The translations under genes and the position numbers were made by a program. A DNA stretch of 5,236 nucleotides from an uncultured Tabrizicola sp. (GTDB lineage Bacteria; Pseudomonadota; Alphaproteobacteria; Rhodobacterales; Rhodobacteraceae). The notes beneath the pieces are model-generated. The model was not told the DNA's origin. It searched no databases and saw only the letters and a program-made list of their open reading frames with translations. The DNA is taken from NCBI GenBank assembly GCA_937858255.1, contig CALLZQ010000404.1, positions 1 through 5,236 on the forward strand, read 5' to 3'. The stretch's first letter is position 1. Each line of letters opens with the position of its first letter. This document shows positions 1-5,236 of this stretch, in pieces.

Positions 1-187
1 GATCCGCCTCTCCACCCGCCACGGTGCGGGCGGCTGCCTCACCATGCTTGGGATAGGGGGTGCTTTCCGGCGTGGTCGGGCCGATGTCCTCCACGCTGTG
101 CCCCTTGGCCGACAGATGGGCGGCGATGGCTTGGCGCAGGGGAATGGCGGCGTGGTCGCTGGACAGGACAATGCGGTAGGCGGTCAT
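1..187 (-). CDS. rpiB: Ribose-5-phosphate isomerase B, N-terminal part (cut by left edge)
   Basis: Cytosolic enzyme that interconverts ribose 5-phosphate and ribulose 5-phosphate in the non-oxidative pentose phosphate pathway (RpiB/LacA/LacB family). Only the first 62 residues are in the window. They show the family opening: a first beta strand leading into SSDHAA (residues 9-14, with the substrate-binding Asp11-His12 pair), then an amphipathic helix, GHSVEDIGP (29-37), and the YP(K)HG segment at 45-49. The catalytic cysteine of the family, in an ICGTG-type motif, would lie just past the edge and cannot be checked. The start is supported by a GGAG ribosome-binding site 8 bases upstream. The gene follows the MFS gene on the same strand after 60 bp, so the two may be co-transcribed. 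A LacA/LacB-like sugar isomerase is the alternative, but the plain RpiB reading fits better. Confidence 0.92.
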   Translation of the reverse strand, partial: MTAYRIVLSSDHAAIPLRQAIAAHLSAKGHSVEDIGPTTPESTPYPKHGEAAARTVAGGEAD

Positions 188-207
188 GGCACGGGCTCCG
201 GCACGGG
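188..207. repeat. Short direct repeat around the rpiB ribosome-binding site
   Basis: GGCACGGG occurs at 188-195 and again at 200-207, separated by ctcc. On the minus strand that spacer is the GGAG Shine-Dalgarno (199-196) for rpiB, placed 8 bases before its ATG. The repeat is seen directly. Any regulatory meaning is unproven, and in GC-rich DNA an 8-mer repeat can be chance. Confidence 0.5.
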
Positions 208-247
208 GACAGGTTGGCCGGTGTTGGACCAGATCGGCCCGCCGCCG

Positions 248-1495
248 TCAATGTGCCGCTTGCGCGCGCTGTGCCGCAGGCAGGCCCCCGCGCGAGGGGC
301 GCGGCGTGCCGAGGCGCGGATGCAGATGCCCCGCAATCCACCAGCACCCGGCCATCGCCGCGCTGGCCGCGACAAAGATCCCCGGCAGCGGCGCCACCAG
401 CAGCACCAGCCATGCCGCGCCGGGAGTCAGGATGCCCGAGACATCGCGGAAGCTGGAATAGACCGCCGACATCTCGGTCCGTTCGCTCGGCTTGACGGCC
501 ATAAGGAAGGGCAGCCCGCCCACCACATCCAGCGTCACCAGCAGGACCGAGGCCGCCATGCAGGCGATGACGCTGCCCCAGGGCCAGTGAGAGACCAGCG
601 CCGCCACCAGAAAGGCCGTGGCGCAGGCGGCAAAGGCGGTGCGGACGGACGCGCGCACCCCGGCGCGGCGCGCGGCCCGCAGGATCAAGGGCGAGATGAA
701 GAGGAGCGAGTTCGCCGCCGAAAGGGCGGTCCCGCCCCCCTTGTCCCCCAGCCCCGCCTCGACGCAAAAGATCGGCAGGTAAACGACATAGACCCACCAC
801 CCGCAGGAGCGGATGACGGCGAAGAGCCAGCCTGCGATCAGCCGTGGCTGGTGCAGAAACCGCCCGACAAAGGCCAGCGGGTTGGCCGCCGGCCCTTTGG
901 CCCGCGCGATCTGCTTGCCATTGCCCAGCCGCAGCACCCAGAACACGATCAGGAGCGTCAGCGCAAAAGCCCCCGCGACGACAAAGGGCAAGGGTGCCCA
1001 GACCGACCGCAGCCAGACGCCAAAGACCGGCCCGATGGCCCATGGCCCGGCGGCAAACACCATTTGCCGCGACCGGCTACACCCGAGGTTCGCGCGGTCG
1101 ATATCGTCGAGGATATAGGCCTTGAGGCAGACAAAGGTCGCCGCCGTCGCCATGGCGAGGAAGCACAACGCGACGGCCAGCACCCATCCCTGCCCAAAGC
1201 CGCCCAGCGCCAGCCCGGCCAGATACAGGCAGCAGCCCAGCGTGTACATCCAGCGGCGCGGGATAAACCGGGTGCCCCATGGCACAAACAGCCCCCAGAT
1301 CAGCGAGACGAGGCCCGCGGCGAAATAGGCCGATGAGGTCGCCTCGGCACTGCCCAACGCGTCGTAAATAGTCAGCGGCATCGCGGTGATCAGCGTGCCC
1401 CGGACTGAGGCCTCGATCCCCGCCAGCAGCGCAAAATTCTGCATGCGGGGGGTGGGCGAGTGCTTGAGGAAGATGGGAATGTATTTCGTGGCCAT
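248..1495 (-). CDS. MFS transporter, 12 predicted membrane helices, substrate unknown
   Basis: A 415-residue inner-membrane protein of the major facilitator superfamily. About twelve hydrophobic segments can be read, roughly at residues 20-41, 55-72, 82-99, 104-126, 145-162, 168-188, 218-243, 256-272, 284-303, 306-333, 352-371 and 373-391. A long hydrophilic central loop (190-215) joins the two halves. The helix-5 motif of the antiporter subgroup is recognisable as GPWAIGPVFG (150-159). The loop between helices 2 and 3, WGTRFIPRRW (73-82), is a degenerate motif A. The substrate cannot be told. The ATG at 1495 is chosen because the frame upstream, open back to the recO stop, contains no ATG, GTG or TTG. 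No clear Shine-Dalgarno precedes it. A later Met18 would also keep all the helices. It lies 84 bp after recO and 60 bp before rpiB on the same strand. The basic, Ala/Pro-rich C-terminal tail (393-415) is probably cytoplasmic. Confidence 0.85.
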   Translation of the reverse strand: MATKYIPIFLKHSPTPRMQNFALLAGIEASVRGTLITAMPLTIYDALGSAEATSSAYFAAGLVSLIWGLFVPWGTRFIPRRWMYTLGCCLYLAGLALGGFGQGWVLAVALCFLAMATAATFVCLKAYILDDIDRANLGCSRSRQMVFAAGPWAIGPVFGVWLRSVWAPLPFVVAGAFALTLLIVFWVLRLGNGKQIARAKGPAANPLAFVGRFLHQPRLIAGWLFAVIRSCGWWVYVVYLPIFCVEAGLGDKGGGTALSAANSLLFISPLILRAARRAGVRASVRTAFAACATAFLVAALVSHWPWGSVIACMAASVLLVTLDVVGGLPFLMAVKPSERTEMSAVYSSFRDVSGILTPGAAWLVLLVAPLPGIFVAASAAMAGCWWIAGHLHPRLGTPRPSRGGLPAAQRAQAAH

Positions 1496-1537
1496 GGCCC
1501 ATGTCTGCGCCCGCTGGTCCGGGGCGTCTGAGCCAAG

Positions 1538-1556
1538 CGCGACAAAATCCGTCGCG
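1538..1556. repeat. Inverted repeat in the recO-MFS gap
   Basis: CGCGAC (1538-1543) and GTCGCG (1551-1556) are perfect complements around a 7-base loop, giving a 6-bp GC-rich hairpin. It sits inside the 84-bp gap between the recO stop and the MFS start. On the minus-strand transcript it would form 23 bases after the recO stop. It is not followed by a run of T, so it is not a standard intrinsic terminator. It could attenuate or protect the recO message, be an operator half-site pair, or be chance. Confidence 0.4.
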
Positions 1557-1579
1557 AATGAAGGGTTTGCGCCAGATGA

Positions 1580-2302
1580 TTAGTTGCGCATCAGGCGCGC
1601 GATCAGCCGCGCCCGCCCCTCGGGCAGCGGGGCGGCGGGTTGGCGGCCCTCCAGCGCGCGGGTCAGGAAATGGCCGGTCAGGGTAAGGGCCTGCACCGCC
1701 TCGACGCGGCTGACCGGCCCTTGGCCCATCAGCACAGGCGGCAGGGGCAAGAGCCGCGGCGCCCAATCCCCCGCCCCTGCCGCGCTGACCGCCCGCCCGC
1801 TGCGGGGGCTGACATAGGCCAACCCGTCGCGGGCGCCCGTCACCGCGCAGGACCCCAGATCAAGGCCAAAGCCGATCTCGTCGAGCAGCGACAACTCCCA
1901 CCGCAGGTAGAGGCCCAGCCACCCCTCCCCCCCCGCAACCAAGGCATCGGCCAGCGCGGTGGTGCGGGCGTAGAGTGCTGGGTGCGGATCACGTTCGGGC
2001 AAGGTCAGATGCAAGAGCGCGCAGATGGCGCCCAGCCCGCTTAGCGCCAGCGGGTCGTCCAGCACGGCGGCGCGGCTGCGGACCGGTTCGACGGTAAAGG
2101 CGCCCAGATGCCCCTCCAGCCGCGCGCGCCAAGTGACGGCCAGTTGCGCGCCCGGTTGCAGGATCGGCGCCAGCCGGCGCGAGGCGCCGCCACGGACGAC
2201 CCCCAGATGCCGCCCATGCGCGGCCGTGAACACCTCGATGATCGCCGCGCCCTCTCCGTGCGGGCGCGCAGAGAGGAGCAGGCCCTCGTCCCGCCAATCC
2301 AT
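1580..2302 (-). CDS. recO: DNA repair protein RecO
   Basis: RecO is the mediator that, with RecR (and RecF), loads RecA onto SSB-coated single-stranded DNA in recombinational repair. It also anneals complementary strands. The 240-residue length is normal. The N-terminal OB-fold runs from MDWRDEG through VVRGGASRR (36-43) and LQPGAQL (48-54). The helical C-terminal domain contains [11 protein letters not shown] (101-111), [16 protein letters not shown] (134-149) and CAVTG (152-156), all typical of alphaproteobacterial RecO. The four-cysteine zinc finger of some RecO proteins is absent: only Cys94 and Cys152 are present. The start is the family MDW opening. The frame stays open a further 55 codons upstream, but that stretch is antisense to the divergent gene and not RecO-like. 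No good Shine-Dalgarno precedes the start. Its promoter is presumably in the 79-bp divergent gap, unless it is read through from era and the DUF1491 gene. Confidence 0.94.
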   Translation of the reverse strand: MDWRDEGLLLSARPHGEGAAIIEVFTAAHGRHLGVVRGGASRRLAPILQPGAQLAVTWRARLEGHLGAFTVEPVRSRAAVLDDPLALSGLGAICALLHLTLPERDPHPALYARTTALADALVAGGEGWLGLYLRWELSLLDEIGFGLDLGSCAVTGARDGLAYVSPRSGRAVSAAGAGDWAPRLLPLPPVLMGQGPVSRVEAVQALTLTGHFLTRALEGRQPAAPLPEGRARLIARLMRN

Positions 2303-2381
2303 GCGCCGGACGATGCGACGGCGGCGGGTGTGACGCAAGGGAGCAGTTGCAAGCCGCCCCGCCTTGGTGCCAGATCGGCGG
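2303..2381. promoter_or_regulatory. Divergent promoter region between recO and the six-helix membrane gene
   Basis: This 79-bp gap separates two genes that start in opposite directions, so at least the plus-strand gene must take its promoter from here or from inside recO. I see TTGCAA at 2346-2351 (its own reverse complement, so usable as a -35 element on either strand) but no convincing -10 box at the right distance in either direction. The region is inferred from gene layout rather than from a strong motif. Confidence 0.4.
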
Positions 2382-2981
2382 ATGGATATGCGCCGCCTCA
2401 CCGCCCCGATCAGCGCCCCTGCCGCCCTTTCCGGCCTCTGGGGGCAGTTTGTCCTGAACGGCAGCAAGCCCGACCTTGCCCCCTGGGGCGCGAGGGCCTG
2501 GGATCTGGCGCGCTATTTCACCATCCTGACCAATCTGATGGTGGCAGGCGTCATGGCGGCCGAGGCGACGGGACGCCGGACCGGCCCGGTCTGGCTGGGC
2601 ACGATCACGCTGAACATCGCCATGGTCGGACTGGTCTATCAGTTGCTTCTGCGCCCCGAGGTGCCGCTGACGGGATGGAACTGGGTCACCGATTTCCTGA
2701 TGCACGCCCTTGTGCCCGTCGCGATGGTACTGTGGTGGGGCGGTTTCGGCCCGCGCCGCCTGCCGGTGCGCGCCGTGCTGCCGTGGCTGCTCTGGCCGGT
2801 GGCCTATTGCGTCTATGCGCTGATCCGCGGCGGGTTTGAGGGGCGCTATCCCTATTTCTTCCTCGACATCGGGCGCTTTGGCGGGATGCAGATCGCGATC
2901 AACATTGCCGGGCTGGTGGTGGTCTTTGCCGCCTTTGGCCTGATCCTCTGGGCAGCCGCGCGCAAGCTGCCCGCGCGCTAG
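2382..2981 (+). CDS. Pr6Pr-family (FAR-17a/AIG1-like) six-helix membrane protein
   Basis: An integral membrane protein of 199 residues and unknown function. Six hydrophobic segments are visible at about 9-27, 44-62, 70-90, 103-120, 130-149 and 169-191. The recognisable pattern is YFTILTNL (45-52), an in-membrane His108 followed by Pro112, [13 protein letters not shown] (138-150) and YPYFFLD (156-162). This order (FT.xSN/TNL, H...P, W.yP.AY, YPY.FLD) is what I recall for bacterial Pr6Pr membrane proteins, which resemble eukaryotic FAR-17a/AIG1 proteins. Some of the latter are serine/threonine hydrolases of lipid esters, but that activity is not established here. ATG 2382 was chosen; ATG 2388 and TTG 2364 are alternatives, and none has a strong ribosome-binding site. 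The gene is head-to-head with recO and tail-to-tail with the DUF1491 gene, sharing its stop tetranucleotide. It looks like an insertion into the recO side of a conserved housekeeping series. Confidence 0.75.
   Translation: MDMRRLTAPISAPAALSGLWGQFVLNGSKPDLAPWGARAWDLARYFTILTNLMVAGVMAAEATGRRTGPVWLGTITLNIAMVGLVYQLLLRPEVPLTGWNWVTDFLMHALVPVAMVLWWGGFGPRRLPVRAVLPWLLWPVAYCVYALIRGGFEGRYPYFFLDIGRFGGMQIAINIAGLVVVFAAFGLILWAAARKLPAR
2950..2972. repeat. Inverted repeat at the end of the six-helix membrane gene
   Basis: GGGCAGC (2950-2956) and GCTGCCC (2966-2972) are perfect 7-bp complements around a 9-base loop. The repeat ends six bases before the TAG stop at 2979. It lies in the last codons of the plus-strand gene and just beyond the stop of the minus-strand DUF1491 gene, so it could stall either transcript. 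There is no T-run, so an intrinsic terminator is not shown. Confidence 0.4.
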
Positions 2982-3307
2982 CTCTCCAGCCCCGGCTGGT
3001 CCAGAAGGCTGCGGCCCTGCCGGTCCTCAACCTCGATCACCCAGCAATCGCGGTCAAAACCGCGTTGGCGGGCAATCGCTGCATCCACACCCGCCTCCTC
3101 TCCCTCGGCCAGCACCACCCAGGCGCGGGCGCCGGACATCAGATCAAAGCTGCGCTGCCAGAGCCGCGCCCGCCCGTCGAGTGTCGCCACCTTGACCAGT
3201 ACCGCCCCGGCGGTGTCATCGCCATGGGCCAGCACATAGGCCGGCAGATCGGCCAGCCGCAGGCGGGTCAGATAGGCGTCGATCCAAAAACGGGTGGTTA
3301 GCGACAT
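2978..3307 (-). CDS. DUF1491 family protein
   Basis: A small soluble protein of 109 residues belonging to the DUF1491 family, found widely in alphaproteobacteria and without a known function. It reads typically along its whole length: an N-terminal TRFWIDAYLTRL (5-16), then GDDTAGAVLVKV (29-40), LDGRARLWQRSFDL (43-56), ARAWVVLAEG (60-69) and IARQRGFDRDCWVIEVEDR (78-96). There is no signal peptide and no membrane segment. The start at 3307 is the family start. A weak AAGGGA lies 11 bases upstream, which is rather far. In related genomes, as I recall them, it sits next to era and recO. Here one plus-strand gene separates it from each. Its stop codon overlaps the stop of the convergent gene by 4 bases. 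Proximity to era and recO hints at a role in nucleic-acid housekeeping, but nothing in the sequence shows one. Confidence 0.9.
   Translation of the reverse strand: MSLTTRFWIDAYLTRLRLADLPAYVLAHGDDTAGAVLVKVATLDGRARLWQRSFDLMSGARAWVVLAEGEEAGVDAAIARQRGFDRDCWVIEVEDRQGRSLLDQPGLES
2986..2999. repeat. Small hairpin at the end of the DUF1491 gene
   Basis: CCAGC (2986-2990) and GCTGG (2995-2999) pair around CCCG, giving a 5-bp stem with a 4-base loop. It lies in the last codons of the minus-strand DUF1491 gene and just after the stop of the plus-strand gene. It roughly mirrors the repeat at 2950-2972 across the shared CTAG. Short GC stems are common here, so this is weak evidence for a transcription-end signal. 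Confidence 0.3.
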
Positions 3308-3322
3308 GACGGCAATTTTCCC

Positions 3323-3350
3323 TTGAGCGGGGGCAGCGGGACTTTAGCAT
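3323..3350 (+). promoter_or_regulatory. Candidate promoter for the small membrane-protein gene
   Basis: TTGAGC (3323-3328) and TAGCAT (3345-3350) are 16 bases apart, and each matches the housekeeping -35 or -10 consensus at four of six positions. They lie in the 83-bp divergent gap (3308-3390). Transcription would begin near 3357, leaving a leader of about 34 bases that includes a good ribosome-binding site. The -35 element touches the weak AAGGGA site of the opposite gene. This is a motif match by eye only. Confidence 0.35.
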
Positions 3351-3374
3351 GGGCGCCGCTGCCATGGCATTTCT

Positions 3375-3380
3375 AGAGGA
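3375..3380 (+). promoter_or_regulatory. Ribosome-binding site deciding the start at 3391
   Basis: AGAGGA lies 10 bases before ATG 3391 and is the clearest Shine-Dalgarno in this gap. It favours Met at 3391 over the in-frame ATGs at 3349 and 3364, neither of which has a comparable site. Using those would place acidic, non-membrane residues before the first helix. Confidence 0.6.
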
Positions 3381-3390
3381 ACCCGATTTC

Positions 3391-3609
3391 ATGACCAATC
3401 GCTATGTGATGCCCAAGGGGGCGCTGATCCTGATCCTGATCGGGCTGGTGCCCTCGGTCCTGACCGCGCTGGGGCTGTTCGACATTCCCTATGGGATGAA
3501 GGTGGTCATCGCCGGCGGTGCGCTGGCCGGGGCTGGCATCCTCTGGCATCTGGTGGCGCGGTTCCGCTATCGCATGGCCCGCGCCGGGCAGGCGCAGCGC
3601 CCGCGCTAG
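3391..3609 (+). CDS. Small two-helix membrane protein, function unknown
   Basis: A 72-residue hypothetical protein that I do not recognise. Two hydrophobic segments, about residues 10-30 and 35-55, are joined by a short DIPYG turn (31-35), giving a helical hairpin. The C-terminal tail (56-72) is rich in Arg, so both ends are expected in the cytoplasm. The start is set by the AGAGGA site upstream, and a plausible promoter lies just before it. The gene is head-to-head with the DUF1491 gene and converges on era with only 6 bp between stop codons. A real gene is supported by the ribosome-binding site, the clean membrane-hairpin pattern and the exact fit between its neighbours. No catalytic motif is visible. 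Confidence 0.75.
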   Translation: MTNRYVMPKGALILILIGLVPSVLTALGLFDIPYGMKVVIAGGALAGAGILWHLVARFRYRMARAGQAQRPR

Positions 3610-3615
3610 GCCAGA

Positions 3616-4536
3616 TCAGGCGTCGCCATCCTTGAAATCGAGGCCCATCTCGGTATAGCGCTCGGCCTCATCCAGCCAGTTTTCGCGCACCTTGACGGTC
3701 AGGAACAGATGCACCGGGCGGTCGAGGAAGGTGGCGATTTCACCCCGGGCGGCCTGCCCGATCTGCTTGATCGTCTCCCCCTTGTGGCCCAGCACGATGC
3801 CCTTGTGCCCCTCACGCGCGACATAGACGATCTGGTCGATGCGGGTGGAGCCGTCGGGGCGGTCCTCCCATTTCTCGGTCTCGACGGTCAGTTGATAGGG
3901 CAACTCTTCGTGCAGGCGCAGGGTCAGCTTTTCACGGGTCATTTCCGCCGCAATCATCCGCATCGGCAGATCGGCAATCTGATCCTCGGGGTAGTACCAC
4001 GGCCCCTCGGGCAGTTCGGCCGCCAGCCATTCGCGCAGATCGCCTACCCCATGCCCCCGCTCGGCAGAGATCAGGAAGGTCTTCACGAAGGGGAAGGCCT
4101 CATTCATCTTTTGCGTCAGCGCCAGCAGCACCTCGGCCTTGACCCGGTCGATCTTGTTGATGGCAAGGGCCACCGGCTTGCCCTTGGGCATTTCCTCGGC
4201 GATGCGGTCGATGATGGCCTGCACGCCCTCGGTCAGGCCGCGATGCGCCTCGATCAACAGAACGACGATATCGGCATCGGCCGCCCCGCCCCAGGCTGCC
4301 TTGACCATGGCGCGGTCCAGCCGCCGGCGCGGACGAAAGAGGCCGGGCGTATCGACAAAGACGATCTGGCTCTGCCCCTCCATCGCCACGCCGCGAATGC
4401 GGGCGCGGGTGGTCTGCACCTTATGCGTCACGATCGAGACCTTGGCCCCAACCATGCGGTTCAGGAGGGTGGACTTCCCGGCATTCGGCTCGCCGATCAG
4501 GGCAACAAAGCCGGCGCGGGTGGTCTCTTCGGTCAT
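3616..4536 (-). CDS. era: GTPase Era
   Basis: Era is an essential GTPase that binds the 3' end of 16S rRNA and the 30S subunit, helping ribosome assembly and coupling it to cell growth. It acts in the cytoplasm and at the inner membrane. The 306 residues include the full Ras-like domain: G1 GEPNAGKS (15-22), G2 around TTRARI (42-47), G3 DTPG (62-65), G4 NKID (127-130) and G5 SAERG (157-161). The C-terminal KH RNA-binding domain follows, with GHKG (250-253) as its GxxG loop within YVAREGHKGIVLGHKG (238-253). The length is normal and no key residue is missing. The ATG at 4536 has GAGGA four bases upstream, a slightly tight spacing. It lies 79 bp downstream of rnc on the same strand, the usual rnc-era pairing, so the two are probably co-transcribed. 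Its stop faces the stop of the small membrane gene across 6 bp. Confidence 0.98.
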   Translation of the reverse strand: MTEETTRAGFVALIGEPNAGKSTLLNRMVGAKVSIVTHKVQTTRARIRGVAMEGQSQIVFVDTPGLFRPRRRLDRAMVKAAWGGAADADIVVLLIEAHRGLTEGVQAIIDRIAEEMPKGKPVALAINKIDRVKAEVLLALTQKMNEAFPFVKTFLISAERGHGVGDLREWLAAELPEGPWYYPEDQIADLPMRMIAAEMTREKLTLRLHEELPYQLTVETEKWEDRPDGSTRIDQIVYVAREGHKGIVLGHKGETIKQIGQAARGEIATFLDRPVHLFLTVKVRENWLDEAERYTEMGLDFKDGDA

Positions 4537-4615
4537 GAGGTCCTCATCTTCTGTTCAGCCCGCCATAGCGCAAAGGGCCCCGGGGCGCCAGAGGCGTGGC
4601 GAAAGGACACGACCG
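4537..4615. other. rnc-era intergenic spacer
   Basis: A 79-bp gap between two same-strand genes that are often closer together. It holds the GAGGA ribosome-binding site of era (4545-4541 on the minus strand) and a perfect 10-bp palindrome, GCCCCGGGGC, at 4577-4586. It also has a three-codon mini-ORF (ATG at 4566, stop at 4555) that looks accidental. No T-run follows the palindrome, so no terminator is claimed. Confidence 0.4.
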
Positions 4616-5236
4616 TCAGGAGGCGGGGTCATTCCCCATCTGCGCCAGCAGTGCCTCGGCGGCGGCGGCTTCGGCGGCGCGTTTGCCGGGGGCCTCGGCC
4701 CGGGCGGACAGGCCGTTTTCCAGCCGCACCTCGATGGTAAAGACCGGTTGGTGGTCGGGGCCAGAGCGCCCCACCTCATGATAGACCGGCAGGCCCAGAC
4801 CAAGTGCCTGGGTCCGCTCTTGCAGCGCCGATTTGGGGTTGTGGATGCGGGCCTCGGCCTCATCCACGCGCCCGCCCCAGAGCCGCAGCACCAGCGCCCT
4901 GGCGGCCTCAAACCCGGCATCGAGGTAGACGGCGGCAATCAGGGCCTCCATCGCGTCGCCCAAGAGGGTTTCCTTGCGCCGCCCGCCGGTCAGCATTTCC
5001 GACCGGCCCAGCTTCAGCACCTCGCCCAGACCGATCTCACGCGCCACCTCGGCGCAGGTTTCCTTGCGCACCAGCGCATTGAACCGGGGGGCAAGCTGGC
5101 CTTCAGTGGCGGTCTTGTCTGCGGCCAGCATCGCCTCGGCCATCACGAGGCCCAGCCCCCGGTCGCCCAGAAATTCCAGCCGCTGATTGTCGGGCCGTGT
5201 GGCGAGCGTCGCCTGCGCGCGGAGCTTCATCAACGC
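4616..5236 (-). CDS. rnc: Ribonuclease III (right edge, 5' end uncertain)
   Basis: Double-strand-specific endoribonuclease that processes the rRNA precursor and some mRNAs, acting as a Mg-dependent homodimer. The 206 residues in the window are numbered here from the edge. The signature QRLEFLGDR (18-26) supplies metal-binding Glu21 and Asp25. The second catalytic pair, Asp94 and Glu97, is in GDAMEAL (93-99), followed by VYLDAG (103-108). The C-terminal dsRNA-binding domain runs from about NPKSALQE (133-140) through [13 protein letters not shown] (158-170) to [13 protein letters not shown] (185-197). Oddities are Gly27 where Val or Ile normally follows the signature, Arg141 where Trp or Tyr is usual, and LRAQ (5-8) where the conserved ALTH motif should stand. 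The frame is open to the edge. ATG 5230 could be a real start, giving a short N-terminus, but the usual protein begins about 30 residues earlier. The gene pairs with era, which follows on the same strand. Confidence 0.95.
   Translation of the reverse strand, partial: ALMKLRAQATLATRPDNQRLEFLGDRGLGLVMAEAMLAADKTATEGQLAPRFNALVRKETCAEVAREIGLGEVLKLGRSEMLTGGRRKETLLGDAMEALIAAVYLDAGFEAARALVLRLWGGRVDEAEARIHNPKSALQERTQALGLGLPVYHEVGRSGPDHQPVFTIEVRLENGLSARAEAPGKRAAEAAAAEALLAQMGNDPAS

Noticed and set aside
39..1043. 334-codon minus-strand open frame overlapping rpiB and MFS in another frame
   Set aside because: It overlaps two well-supported genes on the same strand, and its translation is Arg/Ala/Gly-rich without family features.
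44..1336. 430-codon plus-strand open frame opposite the MFS gene
   Set aside because: Composition is Arg/Gln/Pro/Gly-rich low-complexity with no domain. It is an antisense shadow of the MFS coding frame in GC-rich DNA, and the MFS protein has a coherent 12-helix pattern.
2303..2467. N-terminal extension of recO by 55 codons
   Set aside because: The extension is Arg-rich, not RecO-like and antisense to the neighbouring gene. The family start MDWRDEG is at 2302.
3577..3601. Tandem small GC stems near the end of the small membrane gene (3577-3589, 3591-3601) as a terminator
   Set aside because: The stems are 5 bp and 4 bp with 3-base loops and no T-run, as expected by chance in GC-rich coding DNA.
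4555..4566. Three-codon upstream ORF before era as a regulatory leader peptide
   Set aside because: It is too short to mean much, has no ribosome-binding site and occurs easily by chance.
4577..4586. Perfect GC palindrome in the rnc-era gap as a terminator
   Set aside because: There is no loop and no T-run on either side. It would also separate two genes that are normally co-transcribed.
3709..4740. 343-codon plus-strand open frame opposite era and rnc
   Set aside because: It runs antisense across era, the spacer and the end of rnc, both certain genes. Its translation has no recognisable motif and no ribosome-binding site.

Overview
The window is GC-rich (about two thirds G+C by eye) chromosomal DNA from an alphaproteobacterium. 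It most likely belongs to the Rhodobacterales/Rhodobacteraceae, judging by the rnc-era-DUF1491-recO neighbourhood and by the wording of the proteins, for example [10 protein letters not shown] in RNase III and [16 protein letters not shown] in RecO. I see no mobile element, CRISPR array, tRNA or rRNA. Genes are packed tightly, and no gene-free stretch exceeds about 85 bases.

The minus strand carries the conserved housekeeping series, read from the right edge leftward: rnc (RNase III, runs off the right edge), era (ribosome-assembly GTPase), a DUF1491 protein, recO (recombination mediator), a 12-helix MFS transporter, and rpiB (ribose-5-phosphate isomerase B, cut by the left edge). Two plus-strand membrane-protein genes interrupt it. 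A 72-aa two-helix protein lies between era and the DUF1491 gene, and a six-helix Pr6Pr-like protein lies between the DUF1491 gene and recO.

The strand therefore alternates. There are two head-to-head gaps of about 80 bp (2303-2381 and 3308-3390), which must hold promoters. There are two tail-to-tail junctions with almost no room for terminators: a 6-bp gap at 3610-3615, and a 4-bp overlap at 2978-2981 where one CTAG supplies the stop codon on both strands.

Functionally, rnc and era form the familiar pair for rRNA processing and 30S maturation, and recO serves recombinational repair. The MFS and rpiB genes follow on the same strand, but their link to the others is only positional. I found no convincing undescribed system. 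The points most worth checking are the odd N-terminus and non-consensus residues of RNase III, and the interleaved arrangement in which transcripts of opposite strands probably overlap.
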